Positions 23,906 to 32,723 of a stretch of DNA of 37,522 bases are shown piece by piece; position 1 is the stretch's first letter, and every line of letters begins with the position of its first letter. Made by a program: the position numbers and the translations under genes. Under the pieces are notes generated by a model. It ran no database searches. It had not been told where the DNA came from and saw nothing but the letters and a program-made list of their open reading frames with translations. Origin of the DNA: Verrucomicrobiota bacterium (GTDB lineage Bacteria; Verrucomicrobiota; Verrucomicrobiia; Opitutales; Opitutaceae); assembly GCA_023428905.1 (NCBI GenBank), contig JAEYWP010000018.1, forward strand, positions 1 through 37,522, written 5' to 3'.

Positions 23906-24094
23906 AATTTTTGATTTATGACTTGTGCGTTATGATCTGGATACTTGGTCATGCCGGCGCCCAGGCGCTCGTGAAAGTCTGCCGACCGTGCACGTAATCA
24001 TCATCCCGACGGACCATCGGGACCGCGTCGTCGCACACACTCGTCCGTATCCAGCTCGCAATCCTCACTCATAACTCATCAATCATAAATTCCG
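23906..24094. repeat. Intergenic gap with matching AT-rich inverted ends
   Basis: The 190-bp gap starts with AT-rich words (ATTTTTGATTTATGACTTG, 23908-23926) and ends with their approximate inverse (ATAACTCATCAATCATAAAT, 24071-24090). The middle, by contrast, is GC-rich. This looks like a small repeat unit with imperfect terminal inverted repeats of about 25-30 bp. Similar TGATT words occur at 9640-9672. No gene is seen; the purD promoter may be inside. Confidence 0.45.
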
Positions 24095-24095
24095 C

Positions 24096-25379
24096 ATGTC
24101 CCTTCCCCGCTCTCTCCTTGTTGTCGGATCTGGCGGCCGCGAGCACACGCTCCTGCGCATGCTGCTCGCCTCGCCGGCGCAGCCCCGCGTGGTGGCGGCC
24201 CCGGGCAATGCCGGCATCGCCCAGGAAGTCACCTGCTTTCCGATCGCGGCGGACGACGTGGCCGGGCTGGTCAGCCTGGTCCAGCGGGAGAAGATCGAAT
24301 TTGTCGTGGTCGGCCCCGAGGTGCCGCTCTCCCTCGGGCTGGTGGACGCACTGGCACACATCGGTGTCCCCGCCTACGGTCCGAAGGCGGACGGCGCCCG
24401 GCTGGAGGCGTCGAAGGTGTTCACCAAGCAATTGCTGCTGAAGCACCGCATTCCCACCGCGCCGGCGGGCTTTTTCACCGAGGTTGAGCCCGCCCTCGAG
24501 TATCTGCGGTCGCGGCCGATCCCGATCGTGGTAAAGGCGGACGGGTTGGCCGCCGGCAAGGGCGTCGTCGTCGCGCAGACCCTGCCCGAGGCGGAGGAAG
24601 CGGTGCGCTCGATGCTCGAGGGTGGGCGGTTCGGAGCCAGTGGCAGCCAGATCCTGATCGAGGACTGCCTCTATGGGGAGGAGACCTCGATCCTGGTGGT
24701 GGTCTCGGGACGCGACTATCTGATCCTTCCCACCTCGCAGGACCACAAGCGTATCGGTGACGGCGATACTGGGCCCAACACCGGAGGCATGGGAACGTAT
24801 TCACCGGCCGAGGTGGTCACCCCTGCGCTGCTCGACCGGATCGACCGCGAAATCGTGCGGCCCTCGGTCAACGCCATCGCCGACGAGGGGATCGATTTCC
24901 GCGGCACCCTGTTCATCGGCATCATGCTCACGCCCGACGGCCCGAGCGTCCTGGAATACAACACGCGCTTCGGTGACCCGGAAACCCAGGTGGTTCTACC
25001 GCGCCTGAAGACGGACCTGCTCGCCCTCCTTTGGGCGGCGGCCACGGGTAAACTCTCCGGCATGACCCTGGAGGTGCGCCCGGACTACGCCGTCTGTGTG
25101 GTGGTCGCGGCACGCGGGTATCCCGACGCCTTTGCCAAGGGCGACCCGATCCGCTTTCCGAGCGCACTCCCCGAGAGCACCACAATCTATCATGCCGGCA
25201 CGGCCAAGGATGCCCAAGGCCGCATCGTCACGAACGGCGGGCGTGTCCTCGGTGTCACCGCCCTGGCGCCCAGCCTGCGCGAGGCGGCGCAGCGCGCCTA
25301 TGCTGCGTGCGAGGCGCTGGAGTGCACGTCGAAGTATTACCGCCGCGACATCGGAGCCCGGCAGTTGAACCGCCGATGA
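24096..25379 (+). CDS. purD: Phosphoribosylamine--glycine ligase
   Basis: A 427-residue ATP-grasp ligase joining glycine to phosphoribosylamine, the second step of purine synthesis. Typical stretches are VVGSGGREHTLLRML at the N-terminus, VKADGLAAGKGVVVAQT (about 146-162), EETSILVVVSGRDYLILPTSQDHKR (about 190-215), GPNTGGMGTYSPAEVV (about 225-240) and the metal-binding EYNTRFGDPETQVVLPRL (about 287-304). Length and motifs are complete. The stop overlaps the ATG of the next small gene (ATGA at 25376-25379). The start follows a leader with no Shine-Dalgarno match (ataaattccgc). Confidence 0.97.
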   Translation: MSLPRSLLVVGSGGREHTLLRMLLASPAQPRVVAAPGNAGIAQEVTCFPIAADDVAGLVSLVQREKIEFVVVGPEVPLSLGLVDALAHIGVPAYGPKADGARLEASKVFTKQLLLKHRIPTAPAGFFTEVEPALEYLRSRPIPIVVKADGLAAGKGVVVAQTLPEAEEAVRSMLEGGRFGASGSQILIEDCLYGEETSILVVVSGRDYLILPTSQDHKRIGDGDTGPNTGGMGTYSPAEVVTPALLDRIDREIVRPSVNAIADEGIDFRGTLFIGIMLTPDGPSVLEYNTRFGDPETQVVLPRLKTDLLALLWAAATGKLSGMTLEVRPDYAVCVVVAARGYPDAFAKGDPIRFPSALPESTTIYHAGTAKDAQGRIVTNGGRVLGVTALAPSLREAAQRAYAACEALECTSKYYRRDIGARQLNRR

Positions 25380-26029
25380 AACCGCTGCGCATCTGCACCG
25401 CCCTCATTTTCCTCGTCACCTCCACGTGGGCCCAGGCCGCACTCAAGGCAGACCTGGGCAAGGACCTGCAGTACCTTCGTGTCACCGCGCCGTCTGAGGA
25501 TGCGGCAGCGGTCCAGGCCCTGGACCCGGCGCAGTCCGCGGTGGTGGACCTGCGGTTCCTCACCGCGGATGCACCCGCCATGGAAGCCATCGCACGGACA
25601 TTGGCCACCACCCTGCCCCGGCCGGGGACCGTGCGCGTACTGCTTGTGAATACGGAGACGGCTCCCGCCCTGCGCGAGGCGCTGAAGCCCGCGCCACGCC
25701 AGCTGGTCCTTGGACCGGCGCGCGAGGGGCTTCGGGTCGATGTCGCGGTCAAGGCCGAGGAGAAGGAGGAGCGGCGCGCGTTTGAGGCCCTGCCAGCGGG
25801 CACCGCGGCCGAAAAACTCATCAGCAATAATGCGGAGAAGCGCCGCTTTGATGAAGCCGCCCTGATGCGGACTCACAATGGAGAGGGAGCGCTGCCAGAT
25901 CCCAGCGAGGACGCGCAGGCGCCGTCGTCGGCTCAAAAGACGGAAGCGGCGCCCGCGGAGCCACCGCCCTTCGACGCCGTGCTGCAGCGGGCGGTGCAGT
26001 TGCACCGGGCGCTCGTCCCCGCGTCCTGA
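25376..26029 (+). CDS. Hypothetical secreted protein
   Basis: This 217-residue protein is not recognised. It has a signal peptide (RICTALIFLVTSTWAQA), then a small mixed domain (about 25-130, with VVDLRFLTADAPAMEAI and VRVLLVNTETAPALREAL) and a charged region (about 120-160). An Ala/Pro/Ser-rich stretch (about 165-200) precedes the end. Its ATG overlaps the purD stop by four bases (ATGA), so it is probably translated from the purD message by coupling. The position between purD and a tyrosine phosphatase gives no clue to its role. Confidence 0.7.
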   Translation: MKPLRICTALIFLVTSTWAQAALKADLGKDLQYLRVTAPSEDAAAVQALDPAQSAVVDLRFLTADAPAMEAIARTLATTLPRPGTVRVLLVNTETAPALREALKPAPRQLVLGPAREGLRVDVAVKAEEKEERRAFEALPAGTAAEKLISNNAEKRRFDEAALMRTHNGEGALPDPSEDAQAPSSAQKTEAAPAEPPPFDAVLQRAVQLHRALVPAS

Positions 26030-26087
26030 GGGGCGCACTCCGGCTTTGCCTTTCACGCAAAAGCGTGTCCATTGCCCGTCGCCGCGC

Positions 26088-26576
26088 ATGGCTCACCACG
26101 GTCACATCCTCACAGTTTGCACCGCCAACATCTGCCGGAGTCCCATGGCCGAGGCACTGCTGCAGCACGCGCTGCGCGGTCAGGAGGAGCCGTTGAAGTC
26201 ACTCAAGGTCCTCTCCGCGGGCGTGGCCGCCCGGGCGGGCGAACGTGTATCCGAGAATTCCGTCGTCGCCTTGAAGAAGGTGGGCATCGATGTGGCCCGC
26301 CACGTGGCGCAACCGCTGACGCAGAAACTCGTCGATGACGCCCTCGCGATCTTCTGCATGACGGAGTCCCACCGCGCGATGATCGAGCTCTCCTTCGATC
26401 CGATCCCGAAGAACCTTTTTCTCTTCCGCGAGTTCATGCCGCGCCCGGCCGAAATCGAGATTGTCGATCCCTTTGGCGGTTCGCTCCGGCACTACGAGGC
26501 CTGTCGTGATGAGATGGTGGAGGCGGTGCCCTCCATCATCGAATTTCTGAAAACGCTGACGCACGCGCGCGCCTGA
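26088..26576 (+). CDS. Low-molecular-weight protein-tyrosine phosphatase
   Basis: A 162-residue phosphatase. The P-loop at the N-terminus is VCTANICRSPMAEALL: nucleophile Cys11 and phosphate-binding Arg17 in the CX5R pattern, with Ser18 following. The general acid Asp is in the VDPFGG segment (about 127). The length is normal (150-165). Such enzymes often reverse BY-kinase tyrosine phosphorylation; the Wzc-like kinase here lies 22 kb away, so a link is only inferred. It is also similar to arsenate reductases, but the motif order is that of the phosphatase group. It starts 58 bp after the preceding small gene, probably in the purD transcript. Confidence 0.92.
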   Translation: MAHHGHILTVCTANICRSPMAEALLQHALRGQEEPLKSLKVLSAGVAARAGERVSENSVVALKKVGIDVARHVAQPLTQKLVDDALAIFCMTESHRAMIELSFDPIPKNLFLFREFMPRPAEIEIVDPFGGSLRHYEACRDEMVEAVPSIIEFLKTLTHARA

Positions 26577-26741
26577 GGCCCGCGGGCGGCCGATGGCCAC
26601 CGATGGCGGCCCGTCGCCGGAGCCTTCAACCGCGCCCGGGCACTGGGAAGCGCCTGCCGGGCGCACTGCCACGCCGAGGAGCCCGCTGCCAGAAAATTAG
26701 CTTTCCGTCCCGCGTCGTTTCGCAGACGTTTTTTCCTTTCC

Positions 26742-28010
26742 ATGATCAACGCCTCGCCGCTCAAAACCCTGGATCCGGACATCTACGCAGCCATCTCGGC
26801 CGAGCTTTCCCGGCAGCAAAGCCACATCGAGCTGATTGCCTCGGAAAACTTCACCTACCCGTCGGTGATGGAGGCTCAAGGCAGCGTCCTCACCAACAAG
26901 TACGCCGAAGGTTATCCGGCGAAGCGCTGGTACGGCGGCTGCGAGCACGTGGACAAGGTCGAGACCCTCGCGATCGAGCGGGCCAAGAAGCTCTTCGGCG
27001 CCGAGCACGCGAACGTGCAGCCGCACTCAGGCTCGCAGGCCAACTTTGCGGTTTACACCTCCGTCCTGCAGCCCGGCGACAAGGTGCTCGGGATGAACCT
27101 CTCCCACGGTGGCCACCTCACCCACGGCAACCCGGCCAACTTCTCCGGCAAACTGTACCAGTTCTGCCAATACGGAGTTCGCGAGGACAACGGCCTGATC
27201 GATTACGACGAACTGGCGGCGGTCGCGGCGCGCGAGAAGCCGAAGATGATCACGGTGGGCGCGAGCGCCTACTCCCGCACGATCGACTTTGCCCGCATGG
27301 GCCAGATCGCGCGTGACAACGGCGCCCTGCTCTTTGCCGACATTGCCCACATTGCCGGTCTCGTCGCGTCGGGCTGCCATCCCTCTCCGGTGGAACACGC
27401 CGATTTCGTCACCACCACCACGCACAAGACCCTGCGCGGCCCACGCGGCGGGCTCATCCTGTGCAAGGCGCAGCACGCGAAGGCAATCGATTCAGCCATG
27501 TTCCCGGGCGGCCAGGGCGGCCCCCTGATGCATGTGATTGCGGCCAAGGCGGTCTGTTTTGCCGAGGCGCTTAAGCCCGACTTCAAGACCTATTCCGAGC
27601 AGATCATCCGCAATTCCAAGGCACTCTGCGCCGCCATGATGACGCGCGGCTACAAGATCGTCTCCGGCGGCACGGACAATCATCTCTTCCTCGTTGATCT
27701 TCGCGCCAATCTCCCTGAGCTGACCGCGAAGAAGGCGCAGGAGACCCTCGATCTCGCCCATATCACCTGCAACAAGAACACCGTTCCCTTCGAGACCCGC
27801 AGCCCGTTCCAGGCGTCCGGTATCCGTCTGGGCACGCCGGCGGTGACGAGTCGCGGCTTCCGCGAGGCAGAGATGGATGAGATCGCTGCCTGCATCGACA
27901 TCGTGTTGAAGGCCATCGGCACGCCCAACGAGGCGAGCGCGATCTCGGATGCCAAACAGCGCGTCCAGGGAATCACGAGCCGTTTTCCCCTGCCCTACAA
28001 GCAGCTCTAA
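26742..28010 (+). CDS. glyA: Serine hydroxymethyltransferase
   Basis: A 422-residue PLP enzyme interconverting serine and glycine while loading one-carbon units on tetrahydrofolate. Signature segments are HIELIASENFTYPSVMEAQGS (about 27-47), YAEGYPAKRWYGGCEHVD (about 55-72), PHSGSQANFAVY and the PLP lysine in TTTTHKTLRGPRGG, Lys229. ADIAHIAGLVASG and the C-terminal RLGTPAVTSRG are also complete. The 165-bp leader holds several GC stems and a T-run (ttttttcctttcc) immediately before the ATG; no known riboswitch fold was recognised there. It links with metF and purD as one-carbon/purine metabolism. Confidence 0.98.
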   Translation: MINASPLKTLDPDIYAAISAELSRQQSHIELIASENFTYPSVMEAQGSVLTNKYAEGYPAKRWYGGCEHVDKVETLAIERAKKLFGAEHANVQPHSGSQANFAVYTSVLQPGDKVLGMNLSHGGHLTHGNPANFSGKLYQFCQYGVREDNGLIDYDELAAVAAREKPKMITVGASAYSRTIDFARMGQIARDNGALLFADIAHIAGLVASGCHPSPVEHADFVTTTTHKTLRGPRGGLILCKAQHAKAIDSAMFPGGQGGPLMHVIAAKAVCFAEALKPDFKTYSEQIIRNSKALCAAMMTRGYKIVSGGTDNHLFLVDLRANLPELTAKKAQETLDLAHITCNKNTVPFETRSPFQASGIRLGTPAVTSRGFREAEMDEIAACIDIVLKAIGTPNEASAISDAKQRVQGITSRFPLPYKQL

Positions 28011-28015
28011 ACCGC

Positions 28016-28046
28016 CTTTTCGGCCCGGTAAAAAAGGGCTGAAAAG
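28016..28046 (+). terminator. glyA: 11-bp hairpin after glyA
   Basis: CTTTTCGGCCC (28016-28026) pairs fully (one G-T) with GGGCTGAAAAG (28036-28046) around a 9-base A-rich loop, only 5 bp past the glyA stop. There is no T tract after it, so it may act as an mRNA-stabilising or weak termination stem. Confidence 0.55.
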
Positions 28047-28124
28047 TGCGTCCTCCGGGCCCGTGGGCGTGTGCCGAAACCACCTGTGGTCGGCGTGAAA
28101 AACCGCCCATTTTCAGAGGGAAAC

Positions 28125-28162
28125 GGCCCCATTGGGCGGGGCCGCCCCGCCCGAACGGGCCC
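28125..28162. repeat. Nested GC palindrome upstream of the sensor kinase gene
   Basis: GGGCGGGG / CCCCGCCC arms (28134-28152) lie within outer arms GGCCCC (28125-28130) and GGGCCC (28157-28162). It forms a strong stem about 100 bp before the kinase start. Its role is unknown; it could be a terminator-like block or a DNA structure. Confidence 0.45.
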
Positions 28163-28264
28163 ATCAGGTGTCCGGCCGCGCGCCGGATTTTGGATTTAAT
28201 CGCGCTGCGAAGTATGTGAGCGTTCGGCGGTTGTCCCTCCCGGCGAGAACGGGTTGGCCGCACG

Positions 28265-31200
28265 ATGTCGTTACGCCCACGCAGTCTCCTTTTTCGAAGC
28301 TGGTTTGCTGTCGCCGCTGTCCTCGCGATCGGCGGGAGCTTGTCGTATCTCACCTACGACCGTGCGCGAGCGCACGAGCAGGTCGCGCTCGAAGACGAGG
28401 TGCGCGAGCGGGCGAGCCTCGAGGCGCCCTTGATCCTGGCCACTGCCGAGCAGCTCCCCGGGGCGCTGCAGGAGGTCGCCGGTCTCTTCGCGTTCCAGCC
28501 CAACGCGGACGCGGTTCAGTTCCGACGCCACGCCATCGCTGCCCTCGATCGATCGCCGGCATTGCAGCGGATTGCCTGGGTGCCCCAGGTGGTGGATGCG
28601 ATGAAGGCGGACTACGAATCGCGCGCGCGGGCGACGGGCTCCCGGGAGTTCACGATCCAGGGTCCCGGTCCAGAGCTTACGGATGCCGTGGGCTACCTGC
28701 CCTGGCGTTTTGTGGAACCCGCCCACACCGGTTTTGCGGCGGGTCGCGATGCCCGTAGCGTGGCGCTCCAGCCAGCGTTCGCCAGGGCGTCCACCCACAC
28801 CGGAGCCTCCGTCGGTCCCGCCGGTACCGGCGTCGCAGAGTCCACCGCCGGCGTCTTCACCCTGATCCAGCCCGTCTATCTGGGCGCACTCCACACCACG
28901 GCAGACGCCAGGATTGCAACCGGGTATATCGTGGCGGAGGTGTCCGCGTCCAAACTGATCAGCCAGGCCAGGCAAAGCTACACCGCGGTCACCGAGCTGC
29001 TTCTGGTCGACACCACGCCGGGCCTTCCGCGCGAGTCGCGCGTCCTTGCCTACGTCACGCCCACGGGCGCCTCCAGTCACGCGCCCGCGGAAGAGGATTT
29101 TCGGTCCACGTATCACGTCGAACTTCCGCTCGAGTTCGGAGGCAGGGAGTGGCTCCTGATCGCCCGGCTGGATCCGCTTTATATCCTGACGGCGCGTACG
29201 GTATATCCGCCCATTGTCCTGGGAGGCGGCATCCTCCTCACCCTCCTGGTCGCCGCCTACCTCGCCGGAGCGCTGCACCGCGGCGAACTCGTGCAGAAAG
29301 AAGTGGAGGAACGAACAACCGAGCTTCGCCGGGTGAAAAAAGCCCTGGAAGAGGATGTCGATCGACGCCAGGAGACGGAATCCCTGCTCCGGCAGCGCCA
29401 GCACCAGCTGAATGCGCTGATGGAAAACAGCCCGACCGCCATCTTCATTAAGGATGGCGACGGCCGCTATGTGATGGTCAACCGCAGGTTTGCGGAGATG
29501 CACCGCCGGAACCGCGAGCACTTTGTCGGCCGCAGCGACTTTGATCTGTTCCCCCCGGACATCGCCTCACGTCTCCGGTTGAGTGATACACGGGTCCTGT
29601 CCAGCGGGCGCCCCATCGAGTTGGAGGAGTCCTTCCAGCTCTCGGATGGCCCGCACACCAGCATCATCCAGAAATTCCCGCTGCTCGACGAAGAGGGCGC
29701 GGTGCAGGGGCTCTGCGGCATTTCCACGGACATCACCGAACGCAAGCGGGCCGAGGCGGAACTGCGCGAGAGCCGCCGCCAACTCGAGAGCCTGCTGGGA
29801 CAGTTGCCGGGCATGGCCTTCCGCTTCGTCAACGATGGGGCCTTCACGCCGGTGTATGTCAGCCGGGGGGCGCTTACCCTCACCGGTCACAGCGCCCGGG
29901 ATTTCATCGAAGGGGTGATCAAGTTCGACGAGATCGTCCACCCGGAGGACCGCGAGCGGTTCCGCAGTGCCATCACGACGGCGGTGAAACGTCGCCGCGG
30001 TTTCGAAGTGGAATACCGCATCATCGACCGTGCCGGCCAGGTGAAGTGGGTCTTCGAACGCGGCCAGGGCATCTATGATGAGGACGGCAAACTCCTCTCA
30101 ATCGAGGGCCTCGCCATCGACATCACCCAGCGCAAGGACGCAGAGGCGGAAAAATTGATCGTCGAGCGGCGACTGCTGGAAGGCCAGAAGCTGGAGAGCA
30201 TCGGTGTCCTGGCAGGGGGCATCGCCCACGACTTCAACAATCTGCTCACCGGCATCATCGGGAACGCGAACCTGGCGGCCCTCGAATTGCCACCCACCTC
30301 GCGTCTGCAGCAGAACCTCAAGCAGATCGAGATCGCGTCCCAACGCGCGGCCGAACTGTGCCAGCAGATGCTGGCGTATGCCGGCAAGGGCCGGTTTATG
30401 GTCCACCGGGTCGAGCTCGGCTCCCTCGTGGAAAACACGGTGCCGCTGTTGCGGGCGTCGATCAGCAAACGCGCGCAGCTGCGGTTTGAATTGGCCCAGG
30501 GGCTGCCTCCCGTGCTGGCGGATCCCACGCAGATGCGGCAGATCATCATGAACCTGGTGATCAACGCCTCGGAGGCCTTGGGCGAGAGCGACGGCGAGAT
30601 CGCCATCACCACCCGCGTGATCCACCCCACCCCGGATTATTTCGGCGGCGCCGTCCTCGCTCCTGCCGAGACCGATGCCGACTTTGTCGTGCTTCAGGTG
30701 CGCGACACCGGTTGCGGCATGGGCGGAGAGACCATCGCGCGCATTTTCGATCCCTTCTTCACGACCAAGTTTGCCGGCCGCGGGCTCGGACTGGCCGCCG
30801 TCCTCGGCATCATCCGCAGCCACAAAGGTGGTATCACCGTCACCAGTACGCCCGGCAAGGGTTCCACGTTCACCCTCTTTTTCCCTCCCGCCTCGGGTGC
30901 CAACGAGGCTGCGGCCGCCCGCAAAGGCACCTCTCCCCCCTGGAAGCAGGAGGGCCTGGCCCTGGTGATCGACGACGAGGACCATGTGCGTGGTGTCACC
31001 GCGGGGATGCTGAAATCCTGCGGGCTTCGTGCCGAGACGGCGCGCGATGGTTACGAGGGCCTCGATCTCTTCCGCGCACGACCGCAGGACTTCGACATCG
31101 TGCTGTTGGATATGACCATGCCCCGGCTAAGCGGCGAGGAGACCCTGACCCTCCTGCGCGAGGTGCGCCCCGACGTGCGAGTGGTTTTCATGAGCGGCTA

Positions 31201-31312
31201 CAACCGCCGCGAGGTTGTGGATTCGCTCGCGGCGGGCGGGCCCCTCTCGTTCATCCAGAAGCCGTTCACCCTCGATCTTCTGCGCGACCAGCTGCGGCAG
31301 ATCATGGCCTGA
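28265..31312 (+). CDS. CHASE-PAS-PAS hybrid sensor histidine kinase
   Basis: A 1015-residue membrane sensor. A first helix (about 8-28) is followed by a periplasmic CHASE ligand-binding domain (about 60-290, with FRRHAIAALDRSPALQRIAWVPQV cut here into parts: PALQRIAWVP is the core). The second helix spans about 315-337, then a coiled coil, PAS1 (about 384-490, LMENSPTAIFIKDGDG) and PAS2 (about 508-625). The kinase has the phospho-accepting His655 in GGIAHDFNNLL, N box MNLVINASEA, and G boxes DTGCGMG and GRGLGLAAVLG. A fused receiver domain (about 897-1013) has Asp949 in LLDMTMP. CHASE domains bind small extracellular molecules such as cytokinins or peptides. No separate response regulator is adjacent, so the output partner is encoded elsewhere. 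Confidence 0.94.
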   Translation: MSLRPRSLLFRSWFAVAAVLAIGGSLSYLTYDRARAHEQVALEDEVRERASLEAPLILATAEQLPGALQEVAGLFAFQPNADAVQFRRHAIAALDRSPALQRIAWVPQVVDAMKADYESRARATGSREFTIQGPGPELTDAVGYLPWRFVEPAHTGFAAGRDARSVALQPAFARASTHTGASVGPAGTGVAESTAGVFTLIQPVYLGALHTTADARIATGYIVAEVSASKLISQARQSYTAVTELLLVDTTPGLPRESRVLAYVTPTGASSHAPAEEDFRSTYHVELPLEFGGREWLLIARLDPLYILTARTVYPPIVLGGGILLTLLVAAYLAGALHRGELVQKEVEERTTELRRVKKALEEDVDRRQETESLLRQRQHQLNALMENSPTAIFIKDGDGRYVMVNRRFAEMHRRNREHFVGRSDFDLFPPDIASRLRLSDTRVLSSGRPIELEESFQLSDGPHTSIIQKFPLLDEEGAVQGLCGISTDITERKRAEAELRESRRQLESLLGQLPGMAFRFVNDGAFTPVYVSRGALTLTGHSARDFIEGVIKFDEIVHPEDRERFRSAITTAVKRRRGFEVEYRIIDRAGQVKWVFERGQGIYDEDGKLLSIEGLAIDITQRKDAEAEKLIVERRLLEGQKLESIGVLAGGIAHDFNNLLTGIIGNANLAALELPPTSRLQQNLKQIEIASQRAAELCQQMLAYAGKGRFMVHRVELGSLVENTVPLLRASISKRAQLRFELAQGLPPVLADPTQMRQIIMNLVINASEALGESDGEIAITTRVIHPTPDYFGGAVLAPAETDADFVVLQVRDTGCGMGGETIARIFDPFFTTKFAGRGLGLAAVLGIIRSHKGGITVTSTPGKGSTFTLFFPPASGANEAAAARKGTSPPWKQEGLALVIDDEDHVRGVTAGMLKSCGLRAETARDGYEGLDLFRARPQDFDIVLLDMTMPRLSGEETLTLLREVRPDVRVVFMSGYNRREVVDSLAAGGPLSFIQKPFTLDLLRDQLRQIMA

Positions 31313-31346
31313 CCCCCCGGCGGGGCGGTGAATCTCGCTTTGCGCC

Positions 31347-32723
31347 TTGGCGTCTCGGGCCAAGCGCTTATTGGTGCACCTTTTACCTGTGCCGCCGCTT
31401 TCCGCATCACCCGCGCCCACCAGGTCTGGCGCGCCCACCAAGCTCTCCCTCGGGGTGATTTTCCTCACCCTCTACATCGACCTGATCGGCTTCTCCATCG
31501 CCTTCCCCCTGGCGCCGCGGATGCTCCAGTATTACCTGGAGAAAGAGTCCGCCAGCGGTCCCCTCGCCTGGCTGATTTCACGGATACAGGCGGTCACGCC
31601 CCCCGCGGCGGACAACACCCTTTTTGTCGCTGCCCTGCTGGGCGGTGTCCTGGCCTCGGTTTACGGGTTCCTTCAGTTTATTTTCGCGCCCATCTGGGGA
31701 GCGTACTCCGATCGGATTGGGCGGCGTCCCGTCCTTCTGATGACGGTGGCCGGCACGGCGGCGAGTTACCTGCTTTGGATCTTCAGTGGTTCCTTCTGGC
31801 TTTTCATCGTCTCCCGCGTCCTCGGAGGAGCGATGAGTGGCAACCTTTCGGTGGCAACGGCCGCGGTGGCGGATGTGACCACCCGCGAAAACCGCGCGAA
31901 GGGCATGGGCCTGGTGGGCGCGGCGTTTGGATTGGGTTTTATCACCGGGCCTGCCATCGGCGGCATCATCGGTGCAGTGGAACCGGGGGCCGACCTTGCC
32001 GCCTTCGGGATCAACCCGTTTTCCGTGGTCGCCGCGGTGGCGCTGGGTTTCTCGCTGTTGAATCTGGTCTGGATCGCCCTGCGGTTCCGCGAGACGCTCT
32101 CGCCCGAAGACGCCGGTCGCGCCCAAGCGGAGCGGTCCCGCAATCCCCTTGGCGCGCTGCTGACACTGGGGAACGCGGCCACCCGGCGCGCCAACATCGC
32201 GTATTTCCTTTTCGCCCTCGTTTTTAGCGCGTTTGAGGCGACGGTCAGTTTTCTCGCCGCAGAGCGTCTCGGTTATGACGAGCGCGGGCTGGTCTCGGTC
32301 TTTGTCTTCATCGGCTTTGTCTCCATTCTCACGCAAGGCGTGCTGGTCCGCCGACTGATGCCTCGCATCGGCGAGCGGACGGGAGCCCTCGGCGGCATGC
32401 TGCTGATCGCCCTTGCGCTCGCCCTGCTGGGGCAGGCGCAGCGGGCCCCGATGCTTTACACCGGGCTCGCGCTCCTCGGCCTGGGTTCCGGTTTCGCCAA
32501 CGTCGGCCTGTCCTCCTTGGTTTCGCTCTACAGCAGTGCGGCTGAGCAGGGACGGGCGATCGGAATCTACCGCTCCCTGGGGTCACTCGCGCGGGCGCTG
32601 GGTCCGCTCTGGGCCGGACTGGTTTTTTGGTGGTACAAATCCGCGCCGATGTACACAGTGGCCGCCCTTCTGATGCTCGTGCCGATCCTGGTGGGGATCG
32701 GGCTGCCAAAACCCAAAAAATGA
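31347..32723 (+). CDS. MFS transporter (drug/H+ antiporter type)
   Basis: A membrane transporter of about 430-458 residues with 12 predicted helices. The signature between helices 2 and 3 is WGAYSDRIGRRPVLL, and the motif GLVGAAFGLGFITGPAIGG (about 180-200) is the antiporter motif C-like region of TetA-type exporters. Substrate unknown. The start is uncertain: TTG 31347 is used here, but GTG at 31374 or 31389 would fit equally well, and there is no in-frame ATG before the first helix. Its stop overlaps the next start (ATGA at 32720-32723), coupling it to the protease lipoprotein. It follows the sensor kinase by 34 bp. Confidence 0.85.
   Translation: MASRAKRLLVHLLPVPPLSASPAPTRSGAPTKLSLGVIFLTLYIDLIGFSIAFPLAPRMLQYYLEKESASGPLAWLISRIQAVTPPAADNTLFVAALLGGVLASVYGFLQFIFAPIWGAYSDRIGRRPVLLMTVAGTAASYLLWIFSGSFWLFIVSRVLGGAMSGNLSVATAAVADVTTRENRAKGMGLVGAAFGLGFITGPAIGGIIGAVEPGADLAAFGINPFSVVAAVALGFSLLNLVWIALRFRETLSPEDAGRAQAERSRNPLGALLTLGNAATRRANIAYFLFALVFSAFEATVSFLAAERLGYDERGLVSVFVFIGFVSILTQGVLVRRLMPRIGERTGALGGMLLIALALALLGQAQRAPMLYTGLALLGLGSGFANVGLSSLVSLYSSAAEQGRAIGIYRSLGSLARALGPLWAGLVFWWYKSAPMYTVAALLMLVPILVGIGLPKPKK

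Noticed and set aside
26088..26576. Arsenate reductase instead of tyrosine phosphatase
   Set aside because: The CX5R loop with the downstream VDPF acid motif is that of the phosphatase, and the extra redox cysteines of arsenate reductase are not placed as expected.
26577..26741. Possible glycine or folate riboswitch before glyA
   Set aside because: Several GC stems and a T-run are present, but the conserved bases of the glycine, THF or SAM-type aptamers were not found by eye. An RNA covariance search would settle it.
31198..31410. Extra small gene across the kinase/MFS junction
   Set aside because: Frames there are antisense or out of frame to the kinase end and show no start signal or family.
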